From the NCBI RefSeq assembly GCF_009176705.1, contig NZ_AP021846.1, forward strand, positions 2,264,001 through 2,328,000: 64,000 bases of DNA, written 5' to 3'. The DNA is from Pseudoalteromonas sp. A25 (GTDB lineage: Bacteria; Pseudomonadota; Gammaproteobacteria; Enterobacterales; Alteromonadaceae). The position numbers and the translations under genes are program-made. How positions within the stretch are numbered: position 1 is the first letter of the stretch; the number at the start of each line of letters is the position of its first letter. Positions 28,078 through 36,553 of this stretch are shown piece after piece. The notes under the pieces were generated by a model that saw only the letters and a program-made list of their open reading frames with translations, made no database searches and was not told the DNA's origin.

Positions 28078-31000
28078 TAGGCTACCTCGTCAATGTATCT
28101 TAGGCGCATATCGCGCTGTGCTTGTTGCTGTTTTTGCTCAAGCACTTGTTTAATTTGTTCAGCAATATCAACAGCCGACATGTCAGGTGTGGCGTTCACG
28201 GTAATGTTGGCGTTTACAGTCACACTGCTATTTACGTTAGGTTTCGGTTGTGAAGCTTTTGTATCAACGCGAGGGGTTGCATTGAGTACATTTGGCTCAC
28301 TTGATAGTGCTGGAGATAATGACACCGCATTTTGCGAATTCACCGCTAACTCTTTGTTTGGCTTAGCGTTAGCTTGGTCTTTACCTAATACTTTTTCGCT
28401 AAACCAACCGCTAACACCACCCACAGCTTTGCCTACAGCACCACCACCAAACAAGCCCAACATCGGGGCTACTGCCGCCAATACCGGATTTTTCGACTTG
28501 CCTAGTGTGCGGATGATTGCTTCACCCGCTATCCAGCCACCACCAGTTTCACCGATGCTTTGCGCCTTTTCTTTGGCAGATAAAGCGTCGTTATTAGCGG
28601 TATTGAGGATGCTCAGACCGTTCACCGCATGACCTAAAATACCAGTGACGTTAGCCACCTTGCTCATTTTACTACCCTGCTTGTTAGCTTTAGGCTGTGT
28701 AGCCATCATAGTGCCAGCAATTGCCCCCATTGGGCCGATCACATTGCCCGCTAAGCTCAAAATCTCGCCAAATGAATTTGAAGTACTGGCAGATTGTGAT
28801 TGCACCGTATTATTAGCGGTACTTGTAACTGACGTACTTTGATTTGTAGTACTTTGATTTGAAGTTCTCTGACTCGATGTGTTTTGTATCTGCGAGCTAA
28901 GCGCCTGATTGTTGGACTTATTAGTTTGTTGTGCATTACTGACAACTGACTTAACAATGGCGTCATTCGCTGCGGGTCGACCCAGCGTTTGATCTACTTT
29001 GCCAATACTCAAAGGTTGCGCATTGGCTAATGATGTCGGTTGGCTTTGAGTGCCTTGCGCTACGCCATTCGCAGCATTGCTTGTCTCTGAAGAGGTTGGC
29101 TTTTCATCTTCAATTTTGCTTCCAAACCAGTCACCTAAAAATCCACCCAGTGATTCACCGCCGAACGAGCCGATTGCGCCGCCAATCGCACCACCAATTA
29201 GGGTACCAACGCCCGGAATGATGGAGCCAATTGCAGCCCCCGCCGCGGCACCAGCCATGGCTCCACCTACGCCACCTGCAGCAGTACCAATTTGCTGTGA
29301 CTTTTCACGTTTGCTCAAACTGTCATCTGACAAAGTAGACGCAACGTCAGCCGCGCCCATAATGCTACGCAGTGGAGCGGTGAATCTGCCCAGTGTTTTT
29401 GCAATTGGACTGCGCGCTAGGCTTTTAAACACCCCACCCGTTTTAAACTTGGGCTTGTTCATCTTGCCAAAGATAGGGTCATTGGCAGCCCCACTTTGAC
29501 CAAGCTTTAGCTTGCTGGTTTGTTTAACCGGCTGCTTTGTTGATAACTTATTTGACGTTTTTGATGACTGCTTACTAGGCTGCTCATTTAAGCCACCATC
29601 CAGAACTTTAAGCGCTGGTTTTGCGACTTTAGCCTTTGCTTTTGGCTTAGCTTGCGTAACATCTCGACCTTCTTTGGCCCATGGCTTTTTATTGCTGCGG
29701 TACTGAGCTTGAGTGCGTTTAGCACCTCTGCGTTTTCCTTTACGGTTTTTGTTTGGCTTCTTTCTTCGTTTTTGCTGAGGCTCGTTTTGTTCGTCCTCGC
29801 TCAAAGAAGATAAAAACTCAGTAGCAGCGTCACCTACCGATGATAGATCACCGTTTAAAATACCTTTAAAATCGAGTTTACCGATTGCAGCGCCATGCTT
29901 TTTAAACACGGAGGCTGCATCGCCAAAACCAAACGAGTTCAGCAGATCAGGCGCAGCTTTAACTAAAGACTGCAAGTCACCGTCCACTATCCCTTTCATA
30001 TCCAGCTGCTTGAGTGCTGGTAATGCAGTTTTTAGTGCTTTTGCGGGGCCTTTAAAATTGGCAGCGTCCATTAAATCCGGTGCAGCATCTAACAAGGTAG
30101 AAATATCACCACTGGCGATGCCTTGCATATCCAGCTGCTTAAACGCTGGTAGCGCGATTTTTAATGCCTTTGCAGGGCCTTTTAGATTCGCCGCTGCCAT
30201 TAAATCTGGCGCAGCATCGAGCAAGGAGGAAATATCCCCCTTAGCAATGCCCTGTATATCCAACTGCTTCAGCGCTGGTAACGCGGTTTTTAATGCCTTT
30301 GCGGGGCCTTTTAGATTGGCCGCTGCCATGAAATCTGGCGCAGCATCCAATAATGATGAAATATCACCGCTGGCGATGCCTTGCATATCCAGCTGCTTCA
30401 GCGCAGGTAAAGTAGTTTTTAATGCCTTTGCGGGGCCTTTTAGATTGGCCGCTTCTAAAATATCAGGCGCTAAGTCAATTAAGGATGATAAGTCCCCTGC
30501 CGCAACTCTTTGTAAATCAAGTTGATTAAGTGCGCTAACTTGCTTTGCTGCTGGCTGCTTATCTTTGCTCGCCCATGCCTTATTAGATTTATTTTGCTTT
30601 AACTTAGTTGTTTTTAATGCCGAAGGCGCTGGGCGTCTATTACCTTTTGCGCCTTTGCCTGCTGTACCCTTGCTTTTTGTCTTCGATGGCGTCTGCTTTT
30701 TTGTCCCTTTTGGCTCTAACGCACTGGCCGAAGGCGCTGCACTTTGCAACGTCTCAGACAAACCCATTTTTTCTTTGCTAGGCACAACCTGCTTATCTTT
30801 TAATTGAGCCGCAAATTGGTTATTTATCGTAAGATGCTGTTGAACATTTTTAACATTAACCACTTTTAGACTGGCTACCGTATTCAGTAAACCACGAATG
30901 GCACTACCAATACTTTGTTCAAACGCCTTTGGTAAATCTTTACCTAGTCCCAATACGGCGTTTTCAACCGCACCAATAGACCAGTTAAGTTGCGTGAAGC

Positions 31001-31529
31001 TTTCGTCAAGTGAAGTAACATCAATGGCATTGAGCAAGTTCGCTGTGCTGAACTGCACCGATGACAAACTGTCGCGCATCACACTTTGTGCATCTAGTTG
31101 TCGCACCGCTGACTCTTGTGTGCTCAAAAGGCTGCTTTCAATATGTGCGCTGCCATCGGTTTGTGGGTCTGCTGCCAAGGCGGCCTGCGATTCATCCCCT
31201 AAAGGCATAGCACTTGTCTGCTCAATAAGCGCAGCGTTGAGATCTAGTAGGTGGGCACGCAGCTGCGTAACATGGCTTGCCAAGAGCTCATTCATGTTAA
31301 ACTGCGATAACAAGCCTAACAATGATTCCAGTGGCTTAGTATCAAACGCGAGTGCTTGATTTTGCAGCTGCGTTATCACCTGTCCAAGCATTTCGGCACT
31401 GGCGCTAATGTCTTCATATGGCTGAACGTTTGGCAGCTTATTTTTAACCTTGTTTTGGGCAGTTCCCTGCTCAGTCGAAACGCCCTGAGTTTGTGAGCGA
31501 GTTTGATCAGAAAAGTCCTGATTTGTCAT
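28077..31529 (-). CDS. Tape-measure protein (P2 gpT-like) with 43-aa repeats
   Basis: 1150 aa from the ATG at 31529; the frame also opens at a TTG 7 codons earlier. It sets tail length and is ejected first through the tube. P2 T is 815 aa, so this tail should be considerably longer. N-terminal helices (1-330) are followed by about five and a half 43-aa repeats (335-575), a Lys-rich linker, and a Gly/Ala-rich membrane-active segment (about 748-792, GGAMAGAAAGAAIGSIIPG), then Ser/Gln-rich linker and a second Gly-rich segment near 930-1010. It lies beside U, as expected of T. Confidence 0.9.
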   Translation of the reverse strand: MTNQDFSDQTRSQTQGVSTEQGTAQNKVKNKLPNVQPYEDISASAEMLGQVITQLQNQALAFDTKPLESLLGLLSQFNMNELLASHVTQLRAHLLDLNAALIEQTSAMPLGDESQAALAADPQTDGSAHIESSLLSTQESAVRQLDAQSVMRDSLSSVQFSTANLLNAIDVTSLDESFTQLNWSIGAVENAVLGLGKDLPKAFEQSIGSAIRGLLNTVASLKVVNVKNVQQHLTINNQFAAQLKDKQVVPSKEKMGLSETLQSAAPSASALEPKGTKKQTPSKTKSKGTAGKGAKGNRRPAPSALKTTKLKQNKSNKAWASKDKQPAAKQVSALNQLDLQRVAAGDLSSLIDLAPDILEAANLKGPAKALKTTLPALKQLDMQGIASGDISSLLDAAPDFMAAANLKGPAKALKTALPALKQLDIQGIAKGDISSLLDAAPDLMAAANLKGPAKALKIALPAFKQLDMQGIASGDISTLLDAAPDLMDAANFKGPAKALKTALPALKQLDMKGIVDGDLQSLVKAAPDLLNSFGFGDAASVFKKHGAAIGKLDFKGILNGDLSSVGDAATEFLSSLSEDEQNEPQQKRRKKPNKNRKGKRRGAKRTQAQYRSNKKPWAKEGRDVTQAKPKAKAKVAKPALKVLDGGLNEQPSKQSSKTSNKLSTKQPVKQTSKLKLGQSGAANDPIFGKMNKPKFKTGGVFKSLARSPIAKTLGRFTAPLRSIMGAADVASTLSDDSLSKREKSQQIGTAAGGVGGAMAGAAAGAAIGSIIPGVGTLIGGAIGGAIGSFGGESLGGFLGDWFGSKIEDEKPTSSETSNAANGVAQGTQSQPTSLANAQPLSIGKVDQTLGRPAANDAIVKSVVSNAQQTNKSNNQALSSQIQNTSSQRTSNQSTTNQSTSVTSTANNTVQSQSASTSNSFGEILSLAGNVIGPMGAIAGTMMATQPKANKQGSKMSKVANVTGILGHAVNGLSILNTANNDALSAKEKAQSIGETGGGWIAGEAIIRTLGKSKNPVLAAVAPMLGLFGGGAVGKAVGGVSGWFSEKVLGKDQANAKPNKELAVNSQNAVSLSPALSSEPNVLNATPRVDTKASQPKPNVNSSVTVNANITVNATPDMSAVDIAEQIKQVLEQKQQQAQRDMRLRYIDEVA
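29800..30540 (-). repeat. 129-bp tandem repeats in the tape-measure gene
   Basis: About five and a half direct repeats of a 43-residue unit, beginning QLDMQGIASGDISSLLDAAP and ending KGPAKALKTALPALK. The first and last copies are more diverged; the middle three are nearly identical in protein and DNA. Whole-unit gain or loss would change the tape-measure, and hence tail, length in steps. Confidence 0.9.
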
Positions 31530-31659
31530 AGCAATACCTAGGAAATACAAAGAAATGAGCGACGAGCCTGTGTTGGAAGTACCCGATAACCAAAGGAGGC
31601 TTGATTAGCACCTACAGGCGTGATGTTATTAACCTACAAAGAGGTTATTTTGATGTTGG

Positions 31660-31763
31660 TTTTTGTACTGCAAATAGCACTTCATCAATAATATTTGCAG
31701 TACAAAAAAAGGCAGGTAAAAACCTGCCTTTAAACACGGAGTCAAACGCTAGTTTGACTCCGT
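31660..31763 (-). promoter_or_regulatory. Three stacked hairpins between E' and tape-measure genes (possible attenuator)
   Basis: Leftward order: hairpin 1 at 31763-31736 (12-bp perfect arms ACGGAGTCAAAC/GTTTGACTCCGT, covering the E' stop); hairpin 2 at 31731-31708 (AAAGGCAGGT/ACCTGCCTTT) followed by a U run at 31710-31704, an intrinsic terminator; hairpin 3 at 31708-31660 with 17-bp perfect arms whose first arm contains that same U run. Hairpin 3 could sequester the U tract, so terminator and alternative structure may compete. T, U, X and D lie downstream. Confidence 0.7.
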
Positions 31764-31874
31764 CGATTGTTTATAGTCTACGGCCGCTTCGAACCATTCG
31801 CATAGCTCAGGTTCGGTCAGCGCGTTTAACTCGTTTAAGCCCCACCCAGTATATTTAGCAAGGGCAATAACCAT
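31749..31874 (-). CDS. Tail chaperone frameshift product E' (P2 GpE type)
   Basis: The ATG at 31874 opens a 41-codon frame reading VIALAKYTGWGLNELNALTEPELCEWFEAA, which matches the short GpE (E') domain family. It is in the -1 frame relative to E and stays open upstream across the E stop. In P2 and many tailed phages E and E+E' (gpG/gpGT-like) are made by -1 slippage; here the E sequence GCT TTT CTC could allow Phe-tRNA to slip onto TTT. Either independent translation or a fusion with E is possible; the fusion is more likely by family precedent. Confidence 0.75.
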   Translation of the reverse strand: MVIALAKYTGWGLNELNALTEPELCEWFEAAVDYKQSTESN

Positions 31875-31879
31875 GGCTT

Positions 31880-32137
31880 TTAAGCGCTTGGGCGGGATAC
31901 GAGAAAAGCCTGTAGCTTCTCGCGTAACTTGACAAAGTCACTCCAGTCAAGCTCTTCGATCACATCTGGAGAAACTTCACACAGATTTGCAAAATAGCGA
32001 ATTTCGCTTTCTGACTCACTCAAGTCTGTTTTGTCCACCATTAAACGGTCACGTACTTTTGGTCGTCTCATTGTCAGCTGGGCATACTCATGCGCGTCGA
32101 CCGTTACTGGGAAGTTCAGTTTAATGATATCTGTCAT
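31880..32137 (-). CDS. Tail assembly chaperone E, P2 gpE type
   Basis: 85 aa (P2 E is 91). IIKLNFPVTVDAHEYAQLTMRRPKVRDRLMVDK and DVIEELDWSDFVKLREKLQAFL fit the E/41 tail-chaperone family, which helps load the tube protein onto the tape measure. It lies 6 bp after FII. Its end overlaps the -1 frame of E', and a shift there would make the longer E+E' chaperone. Confidence 0.9.
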   Translation of the reverse strand: MTDIIKLNFPVTVDAHEYAQLTMRRPKVRDRLMVDKTDLSESESEIRYFANLCEVSPDVIEELDWSDFVKLREKLQAFLVSRPSA

Positions 32138-32143
32138 AATGTA

Positions 32144-32653
32144 TTACGCTCCAATTGCAGCACGTAGCAGTGCCATTTGATCTTTACCGTTGATGATACG
32201 TGTATCGTTGTATAGGTCGATGTCGTAGATAACGTCTTGACCAATTTCAAGTTTGTACTTTTGAACCGCGTATTGAAGCGTTAGTTTTGCTTCTTCGCCA
32301 TCTTTCCAATTACCCATTTCAACTTCTTTGAAGAAGCCTTCAAGTGTAACTTTAACTGGTACTGGCTCTTCGCCTTGTGCTTGAATTGCACCACGCGCTG
32401 TAAGTGGTGTTGTTTTACCACTCCAGTCGCCTAGTAGCTTCATCATGTCAGCGTTGTACTCAAGTAACGTTACTGAGCCTTCAAGCTTTTCAAGCTGACC
32501 TACATCAAGCTCGATTGGCGCTTGAAAACCTGACGTCACTTCGCGCGTTTTTACCGTTACTTTTGGTAATGTGATTTCGTCAGCAATACCTAAGTAGCCT
32601 TTACCATCAACGAATAACTTGAATTTTTTTAAGATTTTAGGAGACATTGCCAT
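32144..32653 (-). CDS. Major tail tube protein, P2 gpFII type
   Basis: 169 aa (P2 FII is 172). SPKILKKFKLFVDGKGYLGIADEITLPKVTVKTREVTSGFQAPIELDVGQLEKLEGS is the start of the tube fold; ends LYNDTRIINGKDQMALLRAAIG. Hexamer rings stack on the tape measure to form the inner tube. Its start overlaps the sheath-gene stop by one base (TAATG), which suits the tight co-expression of sheath and tube. Confidence 0.94.
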   Translation of the reverse strand: MAMSPKILKKFKLFVDGKGYLGIADEITLPKVTVKTREVTSGFQAPIELDVGQLEKLEGSVTLLEYNADMMKLLGDWSGKTTPLTARGAIQAQGEEPVPVKVTLEGFFKEVEMGNWKDGEEAKLTLQYAVQKYKLEIGQDVIYDIDLYNDTRIINGKDQMALLRAAIGA

Positions 32654-33987
32654 TATACGATTTCCTCTAGGTAGTTGTTGGTAAGAATGCTCTTGAAGGT
32701 GATATGCTCAGCAGGCGTTGGTGGTGTAAAGTCAAAGCTAAAGAACACTTTACCTGCTTGGATGTTTTCAGGTGTATTCAAATCAGCGTCAGCCCAAATT
32801 TGGCCACCTAGGATTGCACCTTGTGCTTTTAAGCTGTCAAGGTATGACTGCACGCTTTGCGTTACATCTTCGATGTAAGTTTTAGTGATGTTACGGTCTA
32901 CAGCCCACATGTGAGCACGTAATAATGAATCGTTGATCATATCCGCAGTACGTACTACTGATAGGAATGCCCATTTAGGGTCATCAGAACAAGTGCGGTT
33001 ACCCCATAACTTAAAGCCGTTTTGACGGATAATGGTCGCCACTTCGCTTTCGTTTAATAGGTTAGCACGTGCATTGGCATCACCTAGCTGGAAGTCAATT
33101 GGACGCTCAGTCGCTACAATACCATTCATATTGGTATTACTTGGGCTCCACCAGAAACCTCTGTCGTTATCTGATTTTGCAATCATACCGGCAACACGCG
33201 CACTGGCAGGTTCAACAACCGATTTACCGTCACGGAATACTTTAACTGCAGGGTCTACAACAAAAACACGACGCGAACCAAAGTCTTTACGGTATGCTTT
33301 TGCCGCGTTGTCGTCTGTGCTAGGACCATCAGCAATAATAACCGCACGTAAACGCTCAGCGATACCGACCATATCAGCAACAACTGGGTTTTTCTCTGTT
33401 CCGTTCTTTTGATGTGTATAGCCTGGAGCGACTAAGATACGTGGCGCAACACCTACTACAGACTCAGCGCCCAAGAACGCTTGCATACCTGTGTAAGCAC
33501 CTTCACTATCAACACCACCTATGATGTTGTTTGTTACTGTGGCTTCATCACCATCTGCAACACGAACAACAATAACCACAGCACCAGCTTGGTCGAAAAT
33601 GCCATCAATCGCAGGTACTAGTGAACCTTTAAGGCCGTACTCTACATCAGTGATTGATTTTTCAACTTTTGCTTTAATCGCTTTAAGCTCATCAGCTGTT
33701 GGCTCAACGTCGCCATTTGCTGCCTTATGAGCAGCCACCGCTTGTGCTTCTGCTTCTGCGTGTAATGTTGCCAAACGTGCTTTAAAATCAGCATTGTCTG
33801 GACTAACTAACTTAGCGGCTTCTGCTCGTTTACCTGCAATCAATACAGGTGTATTAAGTGGAAATGCTTCTTCATCAGCGAAAGGGGCAGTACCTACAAC
33901 ACCAATTACTGAGCTTTTTACTGTTTTGATTGGACGAGTGCCTGATTGCGCCTCGATCACCTCTACACCATGTAGAAATTGTGACAT
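32653..33987 (-). CDS. Tail sheath protein, P2 gpFI type
   Basis: 444 aa from the ATG at 33987 (AAAGGAGAA upstream); 15 extra in-frame upstream codons have no family similarity. SQFLHGVEVIEAQSGTRPI starts the sheath; the C-terminus has TPENIQAGKVFFSFDFTPPTPAEHITFKSILTNNYL. The sheath contracts to drive the tube into its target. It is followed without gap by the tube gene. A strong terminator-like hairpin sits just upstream. Confidence 0.95.
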   Translation of the reverse strand: MSQFLHGVEVIEAQSGTRPIKTVKSSVIGVVGTAPFADEEAFPLNTPVLIAGKRAEAAKLVSPDNADFKARLATLHAEAEAQAVAAHKAANGDVEPTADELKAIKAKVEKSITDVEYGLKGSLVPAIDGIFDQAGAVVIVVRVADGDEATVTNNIIGGVDSEGAYTGMQAFLGAESVVGVAPRILVAPGYTHQKNGTEKNPVVADMVGIAERLRAVIIADGPSTDDNAAKAYRKDFGSRRVFVVDPAVKVFRDGKSVVEPASARVAGMIAKSDNDRGFWWSPSNTNMNGIVATERPIDFQLGDANARANLLNESEVATIIRQNGFKLWGNRTCSDDPKWAFLSVVRTADMINDSLLRAHMWAVDRNITKTYIEDVTQSVQSYLDSLKAQGAILGGQIWADADLNTPENIQAGKVFFSFDFTPPTPAEHITFKSILTNNYLEEIV

Positions 33988-34021
33988 ATGATTCTCCTTT
34001 AAGGGTATGTCAGTTAGAAAC

Positions 34022-34047
34022 AAAAAAACCACGCAAAGCGTGGTTTT
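34022..34047 (-). terminator. Leftward terminator-like hairpin upstream of the sheath gene
   Basis: Arms 34025-34034 and 34038-34047 (AAAACCACGC/GCGTGGTTTT) with loop AAA and seven T residues on the leftward RNA. In P2 the FI-FII-E-T-U-D genes form a separate late operon, so this may end the J1-to-W transcript before a new sheath promoter; no clear promoter was found in the 34048-34132 gap or the 34-bp leader. Confidence 0.75.
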
Positions 34048-34132
34048 AAGATTTAAAAAATAAATGGGTGATTAAGCCCAGTTTGTTTGCTGTTTGACCA
34101 ATAGTATTAAACAGTGCTTAATAAAATTGGCG

Positions 34133-34468
34133 TTAAATTTGAATGCCCTCAATTAACACGGGCTCGCCGTTAATTAAATAAAGGCCATTTATATCAATCG
34201 ATAACTTACCGCTACCAGCAGGATGCACGGCAACTGATTCAAGACGAAAACGTGGCTCCCACTTTTCGAGCCCCTCTGATATAGCAAGCGTAATATCCCC
34301 CACCAGTGAGGTAGAAAAGGGTCTGTCAAGCAAGTCGAATAAACCACAGCCATAGTCGCGGCGCATTACTCTGCTACCCAGTGGCGTAGTTACTATGTCG
34401 CGAATACTTTGCTTTAAATGGTCAACCCCTGAAAGCGGTCGACCCGTTTGTGCGTTCATACCTATCAT
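34133..34468 (-). CDS. Baseplate wedge protein, P2 gpW / T4 gp25-like
   Basis: 111 aa (P2 W is 115). LSGVDHLKQSIRDIVTTPLGSRVMRRDYGCGLFDLLDRP is the gp25/W signature. W joins J in the wedge and starts the sheath polymer. AAAGAGG precedes the ATG. It follows the PAAR gene by 15 bp, the usual spike-W order. Confidence 0.94.
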   Translation of the reverse strand: MIGMNAQTGRPLSGVDHLKQSIRDIVTTPLGSRVMRRDYGCGLFDLLDRPFSTSLVGDITLAISEGLEKWEPRFRLESVAVHPAGSGKLSIDINGLYLINGEPVLIEGIQI

Positions 34469-34483
34469 ATTTTGCCTCTTTAA

Positions 34484-34783
34484 CTAACCACCGACAGTAA
34501 AACTGCCCTCACCTAGCGCCATTTTGCCGCCGCAATTGGTTGAATCACCTATCCGTGCAACTGCTTTACCTGCGATGGTAAAAGTACCCGCGCCTTGTGC
34601 GATTTTTTTAGCAATGTGCTTGGTTTTAGGGTCAGCTATCATACTGTGGGTGCTAATTGGGTCGTCTACACGTAAAACGGGTTTACCCGCCACCGTAAAA
34701 CTGCCTTGTGTTGCACTGGCGGTGCCTGGCAAAAACCCCACATGTACATTGGTCAAGTGACCATCTAGTGATATGGCTGGCAT
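34484..34783 (-). CDS. PAAR-domain spike tip protein
   Basis: 99 aa. MPAISLDGHLTNVHVGF..., VLRVDDPISTHSM, GKAVARIGDSTNCGGKMALGEGSFTVGG are PAAR-type, the sharp cone that caps a VgrG/gpV spike. It lies 3 bp after the spike gene V. P2 itself has no separate PAAR gene, but many contractile tails and secretion systems do. His and Cys residues that bind metal in PAAR proteins are visible. Confidence 0.93.
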   Translation of the reverse strand: MPAISLDGHLTNVHVGFLPGTASATQGSFTVAGKPVLRVDDPISTHSMIADPKTKHIAKKIAQGAGTFTIAGKAVARIGDSTNCGGKMALGEGSFTVGG

Positions 34784-34786
34784 GAC

Positions 34787-35497
34787 TTACTCCTGCGCAC
34801 TGATGTTGCTGCCGTTGAGCTTAAGTGTTGCTGCTGCTTTTACGGCCACATTACCACCTGTAGATTCAATATTTACCACATCACCTTTGAGGTTAAGTGC
34901 ATCCGTTGCCGTAACAGAAATGCTTCCTGTATTGGTGGTCAAGTTAGCATCGCCATTTTCAACCGTGATATTGGCGTTTTCTGTAACCGTAACATTTGCG
35001 TTGTTTCTCACAATCACATTAAGGTCGTTATCGCACTCCAAAATAATATCTTTGGCAGATTTAAGTTTGATAACCGCGGTATCTTCTTTGACGTCAATTA
35101 AGTATTGATGCTTGTTGCGGTCATACTCGACCATGGAGCCATCTTGGTATTTAGTACGCTGCACGTTAATACGCTCTTCTTTGGCAACATCGCTCACCAC
35201 TTTGTCGATATTGTGCTCTTGTTGATACACACTCCCCAAGACCACACCTTGGGCTAAATCACCACAAGGTGCCAATACCATCACTTGCTCCCCAACTTCA
35301 GGGGCTTGCCAAGTCATATCGTTAAACGCTTGATTGGTCAGCCAAGGCAGCCAAGTAGTAAGCCAATCGCCAATTTTGACCCGCACCTTGGCTGTTTCGT
35401 AATCCACCTCATTCACAGTGCCAAGCGATATCAACTTTGCCAATCGGCTTTGCATATCTGCCTGTGCTAGATTACTTTGCAGCGAATTAGCCAGCAT
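34787..35497 (-). CDS. Tail spike, P2 gpV type
   Basis: 236 aa (P2 V is 211). The N-terminal OB-fold (GTVNEVDYETAKVRVKIGDWLTTWLPWLT..WQAPEVGEQVMVLAPCGDLAQGVVLGSVY) is followed by a beta-helix rich in short Asn/Val/Thr repeats (about 140-236). It forms the membrane-piercing needle below the hub and binds the PAAR tip. Its start overlaps the end of the preceding 202-aa gene by 11 bp. Confidence 0.94.
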   Translation of the reverse strand: MLANSLQSNLAQADMQSRLAKLISLGTVNEVDYETAKVRVKIGDWLTTWLPWLTNQAFNDMTWQAPEVGEQVMVLAPCGDLAQGVVLGSVYQQEHNIDKVVSDVAKEERINVQRTKYQDGSMVEYDRNKHQYLIDVKEDTAVIKLKSAKDIILECDNDLNVIVRNNANVTVTENANITVENGDANLTTNTGSISVTATDALNLKGDVVNIESTGGNVAVKAAATLKLNGSNISAQE

Positions 35498-36095
35498 TGT
35501 TCACCTCCGCTATCACAACGTCACCCTCGGCATTTACCGTTGCCACATGATGATGTACGCCACCTTGTGGACCTAAATACACATCAGTAATAGTCGGCCC
35601 AGGTAACTCTTCTGGTGGCTCAACTTGATAGTAAAACTCCCAAACTAGAGTCGCTTTGCCCGCCATCGGCTCACTTTGCGTGCTAAAAGTAAATTCGGCA
35701 TCTTTAGCAATAAAATACTGCCAAGGAACGGGCACACCGTCTGCCTGCATCAAGGCTTCACCAGTATCAATCACAGTATCCAAACGCTTTAGCAGCGCGA
35801 TGCTATCGGCATCTTTTGCTTCGATGTCTAGTTGCAGTTTTAGCACTCGTCTATCGAGTGGATTTGGGCTTAAGTTTTTGTTCGACGTAGGCCCATAGGT
35901 AACGCCTGACGCGCTCCCTGTTGTTTGCAACTCACTGGCTTGACGTTCGGATATCAGCGTGACACAAAGCTGCGCCACTTGCGTTAAGTCTGGGTTTGGC
36001 ATTGTCGGTTTTATTAAATCAACCTGTGCGATGCCTTGAAGTCCAGACGTCAGGTACTCTTGCACCTTTTCAACTAGGGTACTGCGATGATTCAT
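35487..36095 (-). CDS. Possible tail terminator or completion protein
   Basis: 202 aa, not confidently recognised. N-terminal helix-rich half (VEKVQEYLTSGLQGIAQVD, VTLISERQASEL) then RVLKLQLDIEAKDADSIALLKRLDTVIDTGEALM, a pattern seen in phage tail-completion proteins that cap a finished tail. The C-terminal region (LGPQGGVHHHVATVN) has four His. It is coupled to V by an 11-bp overlap, where P2 would have R and S followed by V, which fits a terminator role. Confidence is limited to the class. Confidence 0.45.
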   Translation of the reverse strand: MNHRSTLVEKVQEYLTSGLQGIAQVDLIKPTMPNPDLTQVAQLCVTLISERQASELQTTGSASGVTYGPTSNKNLSPNPLDRRVLKLQLDIEAKDADSIALLKRLDTVIDTGEALMQADGVPVPWQYFIAKDAEFTFSTQSEPMAGKATLVWEFYYQVEPPEELPGPTITDVYLGPQGGVHHHVATVNAEGDVVIAEVNNAG

Positions 36096-36191
36096 AGTGA
36101 TTCTCTGATATAAATGCTCAGCCTTCTAAAAGTAACAATGGCTGGAGGATTAACGGCGGACGATGTGCCCGAAGAGGGTTAAATAGTTTAA

Positions 36192-36545
36192 CTATGGTTT
36201 TGCTAATATTTCACTGACACCTAACGCGCGAGCTTCAATCTCTTGAACAACGTTATCTATGCCTTTTTGCTGATACGGAAAAGTAACAATCCCTTGCTCT
36301 GTTTTTTGAGCAAACTGGCCAATTATTGAATTTGATTCAGATGCTGCACCTTTCACTTCTTCTAGTGAAGTCGCCTCTGCTAGCTTAGTTGTTAGCTTGG
36401 CAAATTCTACCAATAAAATATGGCATGTATCCGACACGGTACCCAGCAAAGACTCATGATCTGCGACGTTGATTTTGATCTGACCGCGCTTCACTTGCTT
36501 TTCAAGATCTAAAATTGCTTGTTCTGATAAAGGTTGATATTCCAT
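36192..36545 (-). CDS. Small helical protein of fibre module (unknown)
   Basis: 117 aa, no recognised family. It is largely helical (LDLEKQVKRG, ILLVEFAKLTTKLAEATSLEEVKGAA) with GGGGGC-like Shine-Dalgarno before the ATG. It lies 8 bp after the 244-aa fibre-like gene and upstream of the 202-aa gene. Position suggests a fibre chaperone or small fibre subunit, but this is inferred only from neighbours. Confidence 0.55.
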   Translation of the reverse strand: MEYQPLSEQAILDLEKQVKRGQIKINVADHESLLGTVSDTCHILLVEFAKLTTKLAEATSLEEVKGAASESNSIIGQFAQKTEQGIVTFPYQQKGIDNVVQEIEARALGVSEILAKP

Positions 36546-36553
36546 AGTGCCCC

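Noticed and set aside
29050..30525. Rightward long frames opposite the tape-measure gene
   Set aside because: They are shadows of the repeat-rich T gene in another frame, with biased Pro/Ala/Cys composition and no recognisable domain.
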